Of a stretch of DNA of 64,000 nt, positions 51,941-59,020 are shown in pieces. Location: NCBI RefSeq assembly GCF_003122365.1, contig NZ_CP029254.1, forward strand, positions 5,954,001 through 6,018,000. Reading direction: 5' to 3'. This DNA comes from Streptomyces spongiicola. GTDB lineage: Bacteria > Actinomycetota > Actinomycetes > Streptomycetales > Streptomycetaceae. Each line of letters opens with the position of its first letter. Within the stretch, counting starts at the first letter, position 1. The notes beneath the pieces are model-generated. The model ran no database searches. It was given only the letters and a program-made list of their open reading frames with translations, and was not told where the DNA came from. A program made the translations under genes and the position numbers.

Positions 51941-53113
51941 ATGCGACACAACGTTCCCGGCAGCCGTGCCCTGGCCGTCCCGTCCGGCAGGGATCGCCTC
52001 CCGTCCCTCACCGGACTGCGCTTCTGGGCGGCGCTGCTGGTGGTCGCCTACCACCTCTCGCGGCAGGTCGGCCAGATACCCGGGGCCAGTGAGCTGGCCT
52101 GGTACGGCCGCAGCGGAGTGACCTTCTTCTTCGTGCTGTCCGGATTCGTCCTGGCCTGGACGTACGACGGCAGGCAGGTGCCCGCGAAGGTCTTTCTCCG
52201 GCGCCGCTTCGCCCGTGTCTGGCCGCTCCTCGCCGTCACGACGGCACTGTCCGTGGGGGTGTGGCTCGCGCTCGGCAAGGCCGTGTCGGCGAAGGCCGTG
52301 GCCGCGACGCTGCTGCTGGTCAACGCCTGGATACCCGACCGGGTCATGCTGCAGGGCGGCAATCCCGCCGCCTGGTCGCTCAGCGACGAGGCGTGGTTCT
52401 ATCTGGTCTTTCCCGTGCTGATGGCCCTGCCGGCCGTGCGTTCGGGCCGTGGGCGGCGCCGGATCTGGGTGGCGGCCTGTGCGGGTGTCGTGCTCGTGTG
52501 GCTGAGCGGTGCCCTGATCGCCGCCGGTGTGCCGCGCGTCTGGGCGCTCGACTACCTGCCGCTGACCCGCACCCTTCAGTTCCTGCTCGGTGTGGTGGCC
52601 GGACTCGCGGTGGCCAGGGGCTGGCGGCCGCCCATCGGCCTCTGGTCCGCCGTGGCGCTGGTGGTCGGCTGGCACCTCGTGCTGATTCCCTGGTCGGAGG
52701 CCGTCCCGGACGCTCTCTGGTACGGCCCCTACCACGCCTCGCACCTGCTCTCCACGCCACTCTTCGCACTCCTCGTGGCCGCGGCCGCGCACGCGGACCT
52801 GAGCGGCCGGAAGACGGGACTCGGCGGAAGGTGGTCCATACACCTCGGGCACTGGTCGTTCGCCTGGTACCTGATCCACGAGATCGTCATCCGCGTGTGG
52901 GTGGCGAGGCACGGCCGGCCCGAGGGAGTGCCGGACACCGCCGTGGTGTGGCTGGTGGTCATCGTGGTGAGTCTGGCCCTGTCCGCGTGCGCCTACCGCT
53001 GGGTGGAGCACCCCCTCGAACGACGGCTGCGCGGCAACGGCCCGGGGGTACCGTCGGGTGGCGGACACACCGGCGACGTGCGGCACACGGCCGAGGCGGT
53101 GCGACCGAACTGA
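51941..53113 (+). CDS. acyltransferase-3 family membrane protein
   Basis: A 390-residue protein with about ten membrane helices. SLTGLRFWAALLVVAYHLS carries the conserved Arg/His of the AT3 family and SGVTFFFVLSGFVLAWTYDG the next block; DEAWFYLVFPVLMALP and the C-terminal YRWVEHPLERRL complete the family outline. Such enzymes move acyl groups onto exported sugars, lipids or antibiotics. No sugar transferase or SGNH domain is fused, and the substrate is unknown. It is the last core gene before the accessory island. Confidence 0.87.
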   Translation: MRHNVPGSRALAVPSGRDRLPSLTGLRFWAALLVVAYHLSRQVGQIPGASELAWYGRSGVTFFFVLSGFVLAWTYDGRQVPAKVFLRRRFARVWPLLAVTTALSVGVWLALGKAVSAKAVAATLLLVNAWIPDRVMLQGGNPAAWSLSDEAWFYLVFPVLMALPAVRSGRGRRRIWVAACAGVVLVWLSGALIAAGVPRVWALDYLPLTRTLQFLLGVVAGLAVARGWRPPIGLWSAVALVVGWHLVLIPWSEAVPDALWYGPYHASHLLSTPLFALLVAAAAHADLSGRKTGLGGRWSIHLGHWSFAWYLIHEIVIRVWVARHGRPEGVPDTAVVWLVVIVVSLALSACAYRWVEHPLERRLRGNGPGVPSGGGHTGDVRHTAEAVRPN

Positions 53114-53440
53114 TCCGGGATCATCCGGTTTGGCTCGTGCGCAATCTCACAACCGCTGTGGCCTTGTTGTGTATTACATGTGAAGAGGCCTAGAACCTCC
53201 CTCTACGTGATCACCGGTGTGTGGGGGCAGGTTCGTGGGTGCTGCGCGTCCTCTTGTCTGTCTTGGACGACCGCCTGTATCAGCGAGTCCCGTTGCGTCG
53301 CGTAGAGGCCTTGTCATTGCTCCTTGCGTGACCTGCGGGAACGCCGATTACCCGGGCTTCGGGAAGCTTCCCCACCGTCCGCGCCGTGTACTACTACCCA
53401 CCACCACCGCCAACAACCCGAGCACTAAGAGAAGTTCAAC
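53114..53440. other. lower-GC gene-free stretch next to the IS element
   Basis: No protein-coding gene is supported. The base composition changes from the core (AT-richer, with TTGTTGTGTATTACATG near 53165). A short reading frame at 53217-53465 lacks conserved features and crosses the IS end. This may be decayed mobile DNA. Confidence 0.5.
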
Positions 53441-53444
53441 TGCT

Positions 53445-53468
53445 CCTGAGTTCCGCAGTTCGTAGGCA
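53445..53468. repeat. left terminal inverted repeat of the IS element
   Basis: Begins CCTGAGTTCCGCAGTT; the complement at 55388-55411 differs only at the seventeenth base (C versus G). The four bases before it are TGCT. Confidence 0.88.
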
Positions 53469-53536
53469 CATACGGGTCTGTCGATCAGTGTCTGCGCAGG
53501 TCACGGTGTTTCGGTGCATGCGCGTCGCGTGAATCG

Positions 53537-53550
53537 CGTGGGCACACGCC
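53537..53550. repeat. subterminal direct repeat of the IS element, left copy
   Basis: CGTGGGCACACGCC is repeated in the same direction at 55316-55329, about 90 bases inside each terminal repeat. At the right end it is preceded by GTGCCCAC, making the palindrome GTGCCCACGTGGGCAC. It may be a transposase-binding site. Confidence 0.7.
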
Positions 53551-53599
53551 TAGTCCATGAGGTATTGATCTTCTTGCTGTGATCGTTGATGCTGTGGGC

Positions 53600-55297
53600 A
53601 TGTACTTGCGGACCACCCAGCGGAAGAACAAGAACGGCACGACGGTTCGCTATGTTCAGCTCGCGCACAACCGGCGGGTGGGCGGCACTACGCAGGCCGA
53701 GGTGGTGCACAATTTCGGCCGCGAGGACCAGCTCGACACCGACGGCCTGCGCCGTCTGGTCGCCTCGATCAACCGCTACCTGGGCGAGGACGGCGCTGAC
53801 GCGGCCGCTCCGGCGGCCGGCGGCGGCCTGCAGGTGACCGGCTCGCGCCCGCTCGGGGCGGTCTGGCTTCTGCAGGGCCTGTGGCGGCAGTTGGAGATCG
53901 ACGCCGCCCTGAAGAAGATCCTCGGCGCGCGCCGGTTCCGCACCGACGTCGAGCGCGTGCTGTTCGCACTGGCCGCCAACCGTGCCATCGCCCCGGCCTC
54001 CAAGCTGTCGGCGGCCGAGTGGGCCGGCCGCGACGCGGTGATACCCGGCCTGGAGGCCATGGACGAGAACCAGGCATACCGGGCCATGGACCTGCTGGTG
54101 GAGGCCGACGCCCAGGCTGAAGTGCAGGAAGCGGTGTTCTTCGCGGTCGCCAACCTCCTCAACCTCGAAGTCGACCTGCTGTTCTTCGACACCACCAATA
54201 CCTACTTCGAACGCGACGAACCCGACGAGGGCGAGACCCCGTTCCGCGCCTACGGCAAGAGCAAGGACCACCGCGACGACCTGCCGCAGATCACCATCGG
54301 ACTGGCTGTCACCAAAGAGGGCGTCCCGGTCCGGTGTTGGTGCTGGCCCGGCGGCACCAGCGACCAGGCGATCCTGCCGCAGGTCAAGGACGACATGCGC
54401 GACTGGAAGCTGGGCCGCGTGATCACCGTGGTCGACCGCGGCTTCTCCTCCGCGGACAATCTCGCCTACCTCACCCGCGCCGGCGGCCACTACATCGCCG
54501 GGATGCGCATGCGTGACGGAGGCGACCTGGCCGAGGCCGCGCTCGCCCGGCAGGGCCGCTACCAGAGCGTCCGCGACAACCTGCGCGTCAAGGAAGTCAA
54601 GCTCGACCAGGCCCCGGGCCGGCGCTTCGTCATCTGCCACAACCCTGCCCAGGAGGAACGCGACCGTCGCCATCGCGAGGAGGCCATCAAGCGGATCGAG
54701 GCCGAACTGGAGCGGATCCGGTCCCAGCGTGAACGTGACGCCAAGCGCGCGACCACAGCCAAGGCGCGGGAGCGGGCGGAGGCCGCCCACGTGCGCGCCG
54801 AGTGCGCGCTGATCGAACACCCCACCCTGAAGCGGTGGTTGAGAACGTCGAAGAACGGACGGCTGGCCATCGACCGCGCCAAGGTCAAGGCCGAGGAGCG
54901 TCTCGACGGCAAGTACCTGCTGACCAGCTCCGATCCGCACCTGAGTGCCGAGGAGATCGCGGTCGGCTACAAGGCTCTCCTGGAAGCCGAGCGCGGATTT
55001 CGTGATCTGAAAACGGTGCTGGAACTACGACCGGTCTTTCACCGTCTCGAACACCGCATCCGCGCCCACGTGCTGCTGTGCTGGCTCGCACTGCTGCTGA
55101 TCCGCGTCGCCGAACGCCGCACCGGACAGACCTGGAACCGGATCAGCACCGAACTCGGCCGCGTGCACGAGGTCACCCTCACCGGCGACGCCGGACAGAT
55201 CACCCAGACCACCCCGCTCACCAGCCAGCAGGCCGCCCTCTACCGCGCCTGCGGCATCAAACCGCCGCCACGGATCACCGCCGCAGACCCGGCCTGA
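53600..55297 (+). CDS. IS1634-family transposase
   Basis: A 565-residue DDE transposase, intact. The N-terminus MYLRTTQRKNKNGTTVRYVQ is the usual start of the family (GTG 53579 could add seven residues). The first catalytic Asp is likely in LLFFDTTNTYFERDE, the second in RVITVVDRGFSSADNLAYL, and the Glu in YKALLEAERGFRDLKTVLEL, in the order expected for the IS4-like group. A coiled region near residues 350-410 (RRHREEAIKRIEAELERIRS) lies between. It is a single ORF, so no frameshifting is needed. Confidence 0.92.
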   Translation: MYLRTTQRKNKNGTTVRYVQLAHNRRVGGTTQAEVVHNFGREDQLDTDGLRRLVASINRYLGEDGADAAAPAAGGGLQVTGSRPLGAVWLLQGLWRQLEIDAALKKILGARRFRTDVERVLFALAANRAIAPASKLSAAEWAGRDAVIPGLEAMDENQAYRAMDLLVEADAQAEVQEAVFFAVANLLNLEVDLLFFDTTNTYFERDEPDEGETPFRAYGKSKDHRDDLPQITIGLAVTKEGVPVRCWCWPGGTSDQAILPQVKDDMRDWKLGRVITVVDRGFSSADNLAYLTRAGGHYIAGMRMRDGGDLAEAALARQGRYQSVRDNLRVKEVKLDQAPGRRFVICHNPAQEERDRRHREEAIKRIEAELERIRSQRERDAKRATTAKARERAEAAHVRAECALIEHPTLKRWLRTSKNGRLAIDRAKVKAEERLDGKYLLTSSDPHLSAEEIAVGYKALLEAERGFRDLKTVLELRPVFHRLEHRIRAHVLLCWLALLLIRVAERRTGQTWNRISTELGRVHEVTLTGDAGQITQTTPLTSQQAALYRACGIKPPPRITAADPA

Positions 55298-55387
55298 CCA
55301 GCCACAACGTGCCCACGTGGGCACACGCCCGCACGGGCGCCATCCCGACGTTTCCGCAGCTCAATCTCTGTTTTCGACTCATCCGCA

Positions 55388-55411
55388 TGCCTACCAACTG
55401 CGGAACTCAGG
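55388..55411. repeat. right terminal inverted repeat of the IS element
   Basis: Ends AACTGCGGAACTCAGG and is followed by TGCT, the repeat of the target site. Confidence 0.88.
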
Positions 55412-55430
55412 TGCTACCACGGCAGGCTGA

Positions 55431-55562
55431 GAGTCCCTGCGAGAACGCGCCTTCGCGCAGATCAAGTGCTGGCGATTGCTTCGGCGAGCCGGATGCCCCC
55501 GCCGAATCGGTGCCGTCGTACGGGCAGTCCACACACTCCCGACCCGCGACTATGGAGGTTGA
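55431..55562 (+). pseudogene. C-terminal fragment of an IS5-type transposase
   Basis: Reading from 55431 gives ESLRERAFAQIKCWRLLRRA then GCPRRIGAVVRAVHTLPTRD and a stop, the usual end of the IS5-group (DDE_Tnp_4) transposases common in Streptomyces. An in-frame stop lies just upstream (55428-55430) and no N-terminal part precedes it; the intact IS1634 element was inserted 15-20 bases to the left. The gene remnant points toward the conflict cassette. A matching N-terminal fragment of the same type is at 61881-62033. Confidence 0.75.
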
Positions 55563-55635
55563 AAGAGGTCCACTGGCGCTGAGAATTGATCCAATCCAAG
55601 CCCAAAGACCGCTTTGCTCTGACATAGTCAAGGTC

Positions 55636-56019
55636 ATGGCGGAGTTCGTGAAATTCACCTTCGAGGACGGCCAGTCAGTGCTGCTAGAGGTGTTCCCCAG
55701 TCCGCTCACGGAGCAGCGAGCGGGAGAGGAACCGGAACCTGGCTCTGCGCCTCTCGTCCCCGTCGCCCGCCCAGGCAGCGGCCGGGTAGCTCGGGCCACA
55801 CGCGGTGCGCTGGAGCAGGTACTCAAGCCCTTGGTCCCAGTGCTTCAGTCCGTGCACAACACCGTTTCGACCATGGACCAACGCCCTCAGCAGGTCACTG
55901 TCGACCTGGGCGTAAAGATCGGTAACGATCTGACACTGGGCATCGTAGCCAACAAGGGCGAGGCGAGCCTGACCGTTTCCGCCACCTGGAACCTCGATGG
56001 CACCGCGCCCACGGAGTAA
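55636..56019 (+). CDS. Trypco1 (trypsin-co-occurring domain) protein
   Basis: A 127-residue small protein: MAEFVKFTFEDGQSVLLEVF at the N-terminus, a variable middle with Arg/Ala-rich helix (GRVARATRGALEQVLKPLV), and a C-terminal strand set VDLGVKIGNDLTLGIVANKG, ASLTVSATWNL. This matches the Trypco1 family, named for its association with trypsin-like proteases in NTP-dependent conflict systems. No enzymatic motif is present; it may be a regulator, substrate or inhibitor of the protease. Its stop is two bases before the start of the protease gene, so they are co-expressed. ATG 55636 follows AAGG. GC is lower than in the core genome. Confidence 0.82.
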   Translation: MAEFVKFTFEDGQSVLLEVFPSPLTEQRAGEEPEPGSAPLVPVARPGSGRVARATRGALEQVLKPLVPVLQSVHNTVSTMDQRPQQVTVDLGVKIGNDLTLGIVANKGEASLTVSATWNLDGTAPTE

Positions 56020-56021
56020 CC

Positions 56022-58052
56022 ATGTACGGGAAGTTCAACGTCGATCCTGATGCCCCGGTGCGGAGAGCCTGGGCCACTCTTCATCCACGAAGCTCCGGCT
56101 CGGCGACGCTTGGTGCCGGTGTCGTTGTGGCCGACGGCTATCTGTTGACCTGTGCTCATGTGATCAACGCAGCCCTCGGGCGTGAGAGGCTGGCATCGAA
56201 CGAGCCGACTCCGGCGGAGATGGTCGGAGTTGCCGTCTCCTTCCCCAGCACCGGCAGCGAGCGCCACCCCGTCCAGCTGACCCACTGGCTACCGCCCAAG
56301 ATCGAGGGCACTCAATGGTGGGAGGGTGATCTCGCGCTCCTGCGCGTGGCACTACCCGGGACGGGCATAGGTCCGGTAGCGATCAGAGAGACCTCGGCGC
56401 GGAAGTTGTCCACCTGGTACGCCAACGCGGCTCCTCGGTCCCTGGTAGACGTCGTGGTACAGGCCAGCATGGGACCCTGGTACATCCTTGATCCCGGAGT
56501 GGCACCCCTTCAGATTCAACCGGGCCACAGCGGGGCACCGCTGTGGGACCGGGAGCGCGGATGCGTAGCGGGGCTATTGGTATCCACCGAACCCGGCAAC
56601 CCACGCTCGTACGCCATCAGGGCACCCCAGTTACTGAGGCTGCTTGCTGCCGCGGGGGTTCTCCCGTCGGCAAGGGTCGATTCCCTCAGCCCACGGGAAC
56701 GAGCGCGTCGTAGAGAGCTGATCGACGCTCTCGACGGGCTGTCCGACGAGAAGCTTGCACGGTGTGCGGAGCGCTTCGGTGACGCCTTGGGGCTCCCCCG
56801 CCGTGGGCTCACAAGAGAGGAACTCGTCGACCAGGCTGCCGACCACGCACGGGGCTTCGCGACCTTGCTCAGCGTGCTACCCGGGCACGATGACGCGGTA
56901 CGGCGTGTTCGAGCAGCAGCGGCAAGAGTAGGGTCCCCTCGCATCCTTGCCCCTGACGAGTACGCCGAGTTGGCCGCGCTGCTCGGCACGGCCGCGCATC
57001 AGGAACTCTATGAGGCCGCGCGCCGCGCCGTACCGCATCTCTCCCTGACGACGACCAACGGGGCCGACTGCGACGCCGCCGACCTCGCCGCGTTGATCGA
57101 GGATCTGGAGGACAGACAGCTGGAGTCCGGCATCGTGCCGCCGCTGCTACAGGCGATCGAAGAGGTGGCAGCAGGCCGGCCCGAAAACGGCGAGGATCTG
57201 CGGTCTTGGTCGGAACGGGTTGCTTCCCGCCTGGGAGTCAGCCAAGGAGCGATGGCGCAGTGCCGGTGGACTTCCAGATCCCGCGCCACCGCCCGCGCGT
57301 CGCCGCCAATCCTCAGAGTGTGGCTCTGGCCGGGGGCCGTTGTCGACTCCTTCCACTACGTGATCCGTCTCTACGACGGACAGGGCGAGTTGGCAGAGGT
57401 GTGGACCGACATGGACACACTGCGCAGCCGTGCCGAACTCTGTGCCGACCTCTCCAGCGCCATCAATGGCCTCGATCGCTACGAAGACTCGGCAGGGATC
57501 GAGTTCCTCTTGGAGGAGGGATCCTTCGGCTTGGCTGTTGACCGCCTGCAGACCCAGGCCGGGGTGCTCGGCCCACGGCTTCTCGGGCTCGATCGGGTTG
57601 TGGTCCTGCGCGGACAGCGGGTGTTCCGCGCCGGTGAATGGAGGGCCCGGTGGCAGCGGAGACAAAACCCGGGCTCGGGACCGCACGTAGTGCACGATCA
57701 AGAATCAGCGGACAGCACCCTGACGAACAAGCGTGAAATCGCCTGCGTCATCGCCGCATGTCCACCGGAGCAACGGGAACGCACCCTTGCCCTCTGCCGC
57801 TGGTTCGGCGTACCCGTGGTGTTGTGGCACAGGGACGCCCATGGTCCCCAGGCCGCCGACGCGTTGCTGCCTGTCGTACGCGAGGACTGGCCGACCAGCC
57901 TCCGCGAAGAGGTCAGACGGTGTCGTGCCGAGGCCCGGCACGACACCGCGCACGTGGGCGCCCATCTGGCCCTGCTGTGGGAGGACCCGAGCTGGACACC
58001 GCCGCAACCACGGCTGTCGACACCAACGATTTCCGAAGGTGGTGCCGCATGA
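56022..58052 (+). CDS. trypsin-like protease with effector-associated and VMAP domains
   Basis: A 676-residue multidomain protein. Residues ~15-215 are a chymotrypsin/HtrA-like protease with His46 (LLTCAHV), Asp103 (GDLALLRVA) and Ser170 (QPGHSGAPLW), a complete triad. Residues ~228-285 (ELIDALDGLSDEKLARCAER...LTREELVDQAADH) and ~310-385 look like two helical effector-associated (death-like) adaptor domains. The C-terminal ~430-660 part (LRVWLWPGAVVDSFHYVIRL; NKREIACVIAACPPEQRERT; VPVVLWHRDA) matches the vWA-MoxR-associated protein (VMAP) end. In such systems the ATPase/vWA pair is thought to sense invasion and release the protease. Overlaps the next gene as ATGA. Confidence 0.85.
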   Translation: MYGKFNVDPDAPVRRAWATLHPRSSGSATLGAGVVVADGYLLTCAHVINAALGRERLASNEPTPAEMVGVAVSFPSTGSERHPVQLTHWLPPKIEGTQWWEGDLALLRVALPGTGIGPVAIRETSARKLSTWYANAAPRSLVDVVVQASMGPWYILDPGVAPLQIQPGHSGAPLWDRERGCVAGLLVSTEPGNPRSYAIRAPQLLRLLAAAGVLPSARVDSLSPRERARRRELIDALDGLSDEKLARCAERFGDALGLPRRGLTREELVDQAADHARGFATLLSVLPGHDDAVRRVRAAAARVGSPRILAPDEYAELAALLGTAAHQELYEAARRAVPHLSLTTTNGADCDAADLAALIEDLEDRQLESGIVPPLLQAIEEVAAGRPENGEDLRSWSERVASRLGVSQGAMAQCRWTSRSRATARASPPILRVWLWPGAVVDSFHYVIRLYDGQGELAEVWTDMDTLRSRAELCADLSSAINGLDRYEDSAGIEFLLEEGSFGLAVDRLQTQAGVLGPRLLGLDRVVVLRGQRVFRAGEWRARWQRRQNPGSGPHVVHDQESADSTLTNKREIACVIAACPPEQRERTLALCRWFGVPVVLWHRDAHGPQAADALLPVVREDWPTSLREEVRRCRAEARHDTAHVGAHLALLWEDPSWTPPQPRLSTPTISEGGAA

Positions 58053-59020
58053 GTAGTGAGCAACCACTCGAGCGACTGTTCCGCGGTGACGGGGGCAGGT
58101 ACGACGACTCTGTACCACTGCCACCGCCACCGCCTTGGCGTCGCCCGAGCCGTGATGACGCCTCCGCACGCCCCCAGCGCCCCTATCTCATCGGACCGGA
58201 ACAGGTGGAGGTGGTCAACGCCGCTCTGCGACTGCGACGCCCACTCCTGGTCACGGGCAACCCCGGCACCGGCAAGTCGTCGCTCGCTCATGCCGTGGCC
58301 GCAGAACTCGGACTCGGGCCGGTGCTCGTCTGGCCGGTCAACACCCGTGCAACACTCACCGACGCCCTGTATCGCTATGACGCCATCGGTCGCCTGCGTG
58401 AACGCAAGGATGGCGCAGATGACATCGGCAGTTTCGTGCGCCTCGGGCCACTCGGTACCGCGCTGGCGACTCGCCACAAGGGCCGACCACGTCTGCTGCT
58501 CATCGACGAGCTCGACAAGAGCGACGTCGACCTGCCCGATGACCTACTGTTCGTACTCGATGAAGGCGAGTTCTCCATTCCTGAACTCGCCCGCCTTCCC
58601 GCGCAACAGGCCGAGGTGGCGGTGAACGTGGAAGGCTCACAGGAGAAAACCCTGGTTCGGCACGGGATCGTCCGATGCCGAGACTTTCCCTTCGTCGTGA
58701 TCACCAGTAACGGGAACCGGGAGTTCCCGCCGGCCTTTCTACGTCGCTGTATCCGACTGGAACTGCCGGAGCCCGACCCCGCCCAGCTTGAAGAAATCGT
58801 CCGGGCGCACTTTGCGAAAGGCGGCCTTGAACAGCTGGAGGCGCAATGGCCGCGGGTGCTGAACCTCATTCAAGCATTCACCGACAAGCGCAGCCTCGGC
58901 GGCTTGGCCACGGACCAACTGCTGCACGCCGTACATCTGCTCCAGCAGGGAATCCACCCCGAAGTCGCACACCTGAAGGAGGCGGTGCTGCGTGAGCTCA
59001 GGAGCGGCGGAGGATGGTGA
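58049..59020 (+). CDS. MoxR-type AAA ATPase
   Basis: A 323-residue AAA+ ATPase. Walker A GNPGTGKSS is at residues 70-78, Walker B LLLIDELDKS at 149-158, sensor 1 VVITSNGNREF at 217-227 and an Arg finger near RRC232-234. The N-terminal ~45 residues are Pro-rich and disordered (PLPPPPPWRRPSRDD). MoxR-like ATPases work with a vWA protein, which here is encoded next, as a chaperone-type switch. ATG 58049 overlaps the protease stop (ATGA) and the stop overlaps the next start by 29 bases, so translation is tightly coupled. Confidence 0.9.
   Translation: MSSEQPLERLFRGDGGRYDDSVPLPPPPPWRRPSRDDASARPQRPYLIGPEQVEVVNAALRLRRPLLVTGNPGTGKSSLAHAVAAELGLGPVLVWPVNTRATLTDALYRYDAIGRLRERKDGADDIGSFVRLGPLGTALATRHKGRPRLLLIDELDKSDVDLPDDLLFVLDEGEFSIPELARLPAQQAEVAVNVEGSQEKTLVRHGIVRCRDFPFVVITSNGNREFPPAFLRRCIRLELPEPDPAQLEEIVRAHFAKGGLEQLEAQWPRVLNLIQAFTDKRSLGGLATDQLLHAVHLLQQGIHPEVAHLKEAVLRELRSGGGW

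Larger units (their letters stand above)
53445..55411 (+). mobile_element. complete IS1634-family insertion sequence
   Basis: A 1967-bp element. Its ends are 24-bp inverted repeats, 53445-53468 and 55388-55411, matching in 23 of 24 bases (CCTGAGTTCCGCAGTT on the left end). The 4-bp TGCT flanks it on both sides (53441-53444 and 55412-55415) as a target duplication. It holds one intact transposase gene, 155 bases in from the left end. Length, single gene and repeats agree with the IS1634 family. It lies in gene-free DNA just left of a decayed transposase and the conflict cassette. Intact ends and gene suggest recent insertion. Confidence 0.9.

Noticed and set aside
53217..53465. 82-residue frame left of the IS element
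   Set aside because: It runs across the IS left end and shows no motif; probably chance in decayed DNA.
53537..55329. CGTGGGCACACGCC copies as the target duplication or as the ends of the IS
   Set aside because: The outer 24-bp inverted repeats flanked by TGCT explain the boundaries better; the 14-bp copies are subterminal.
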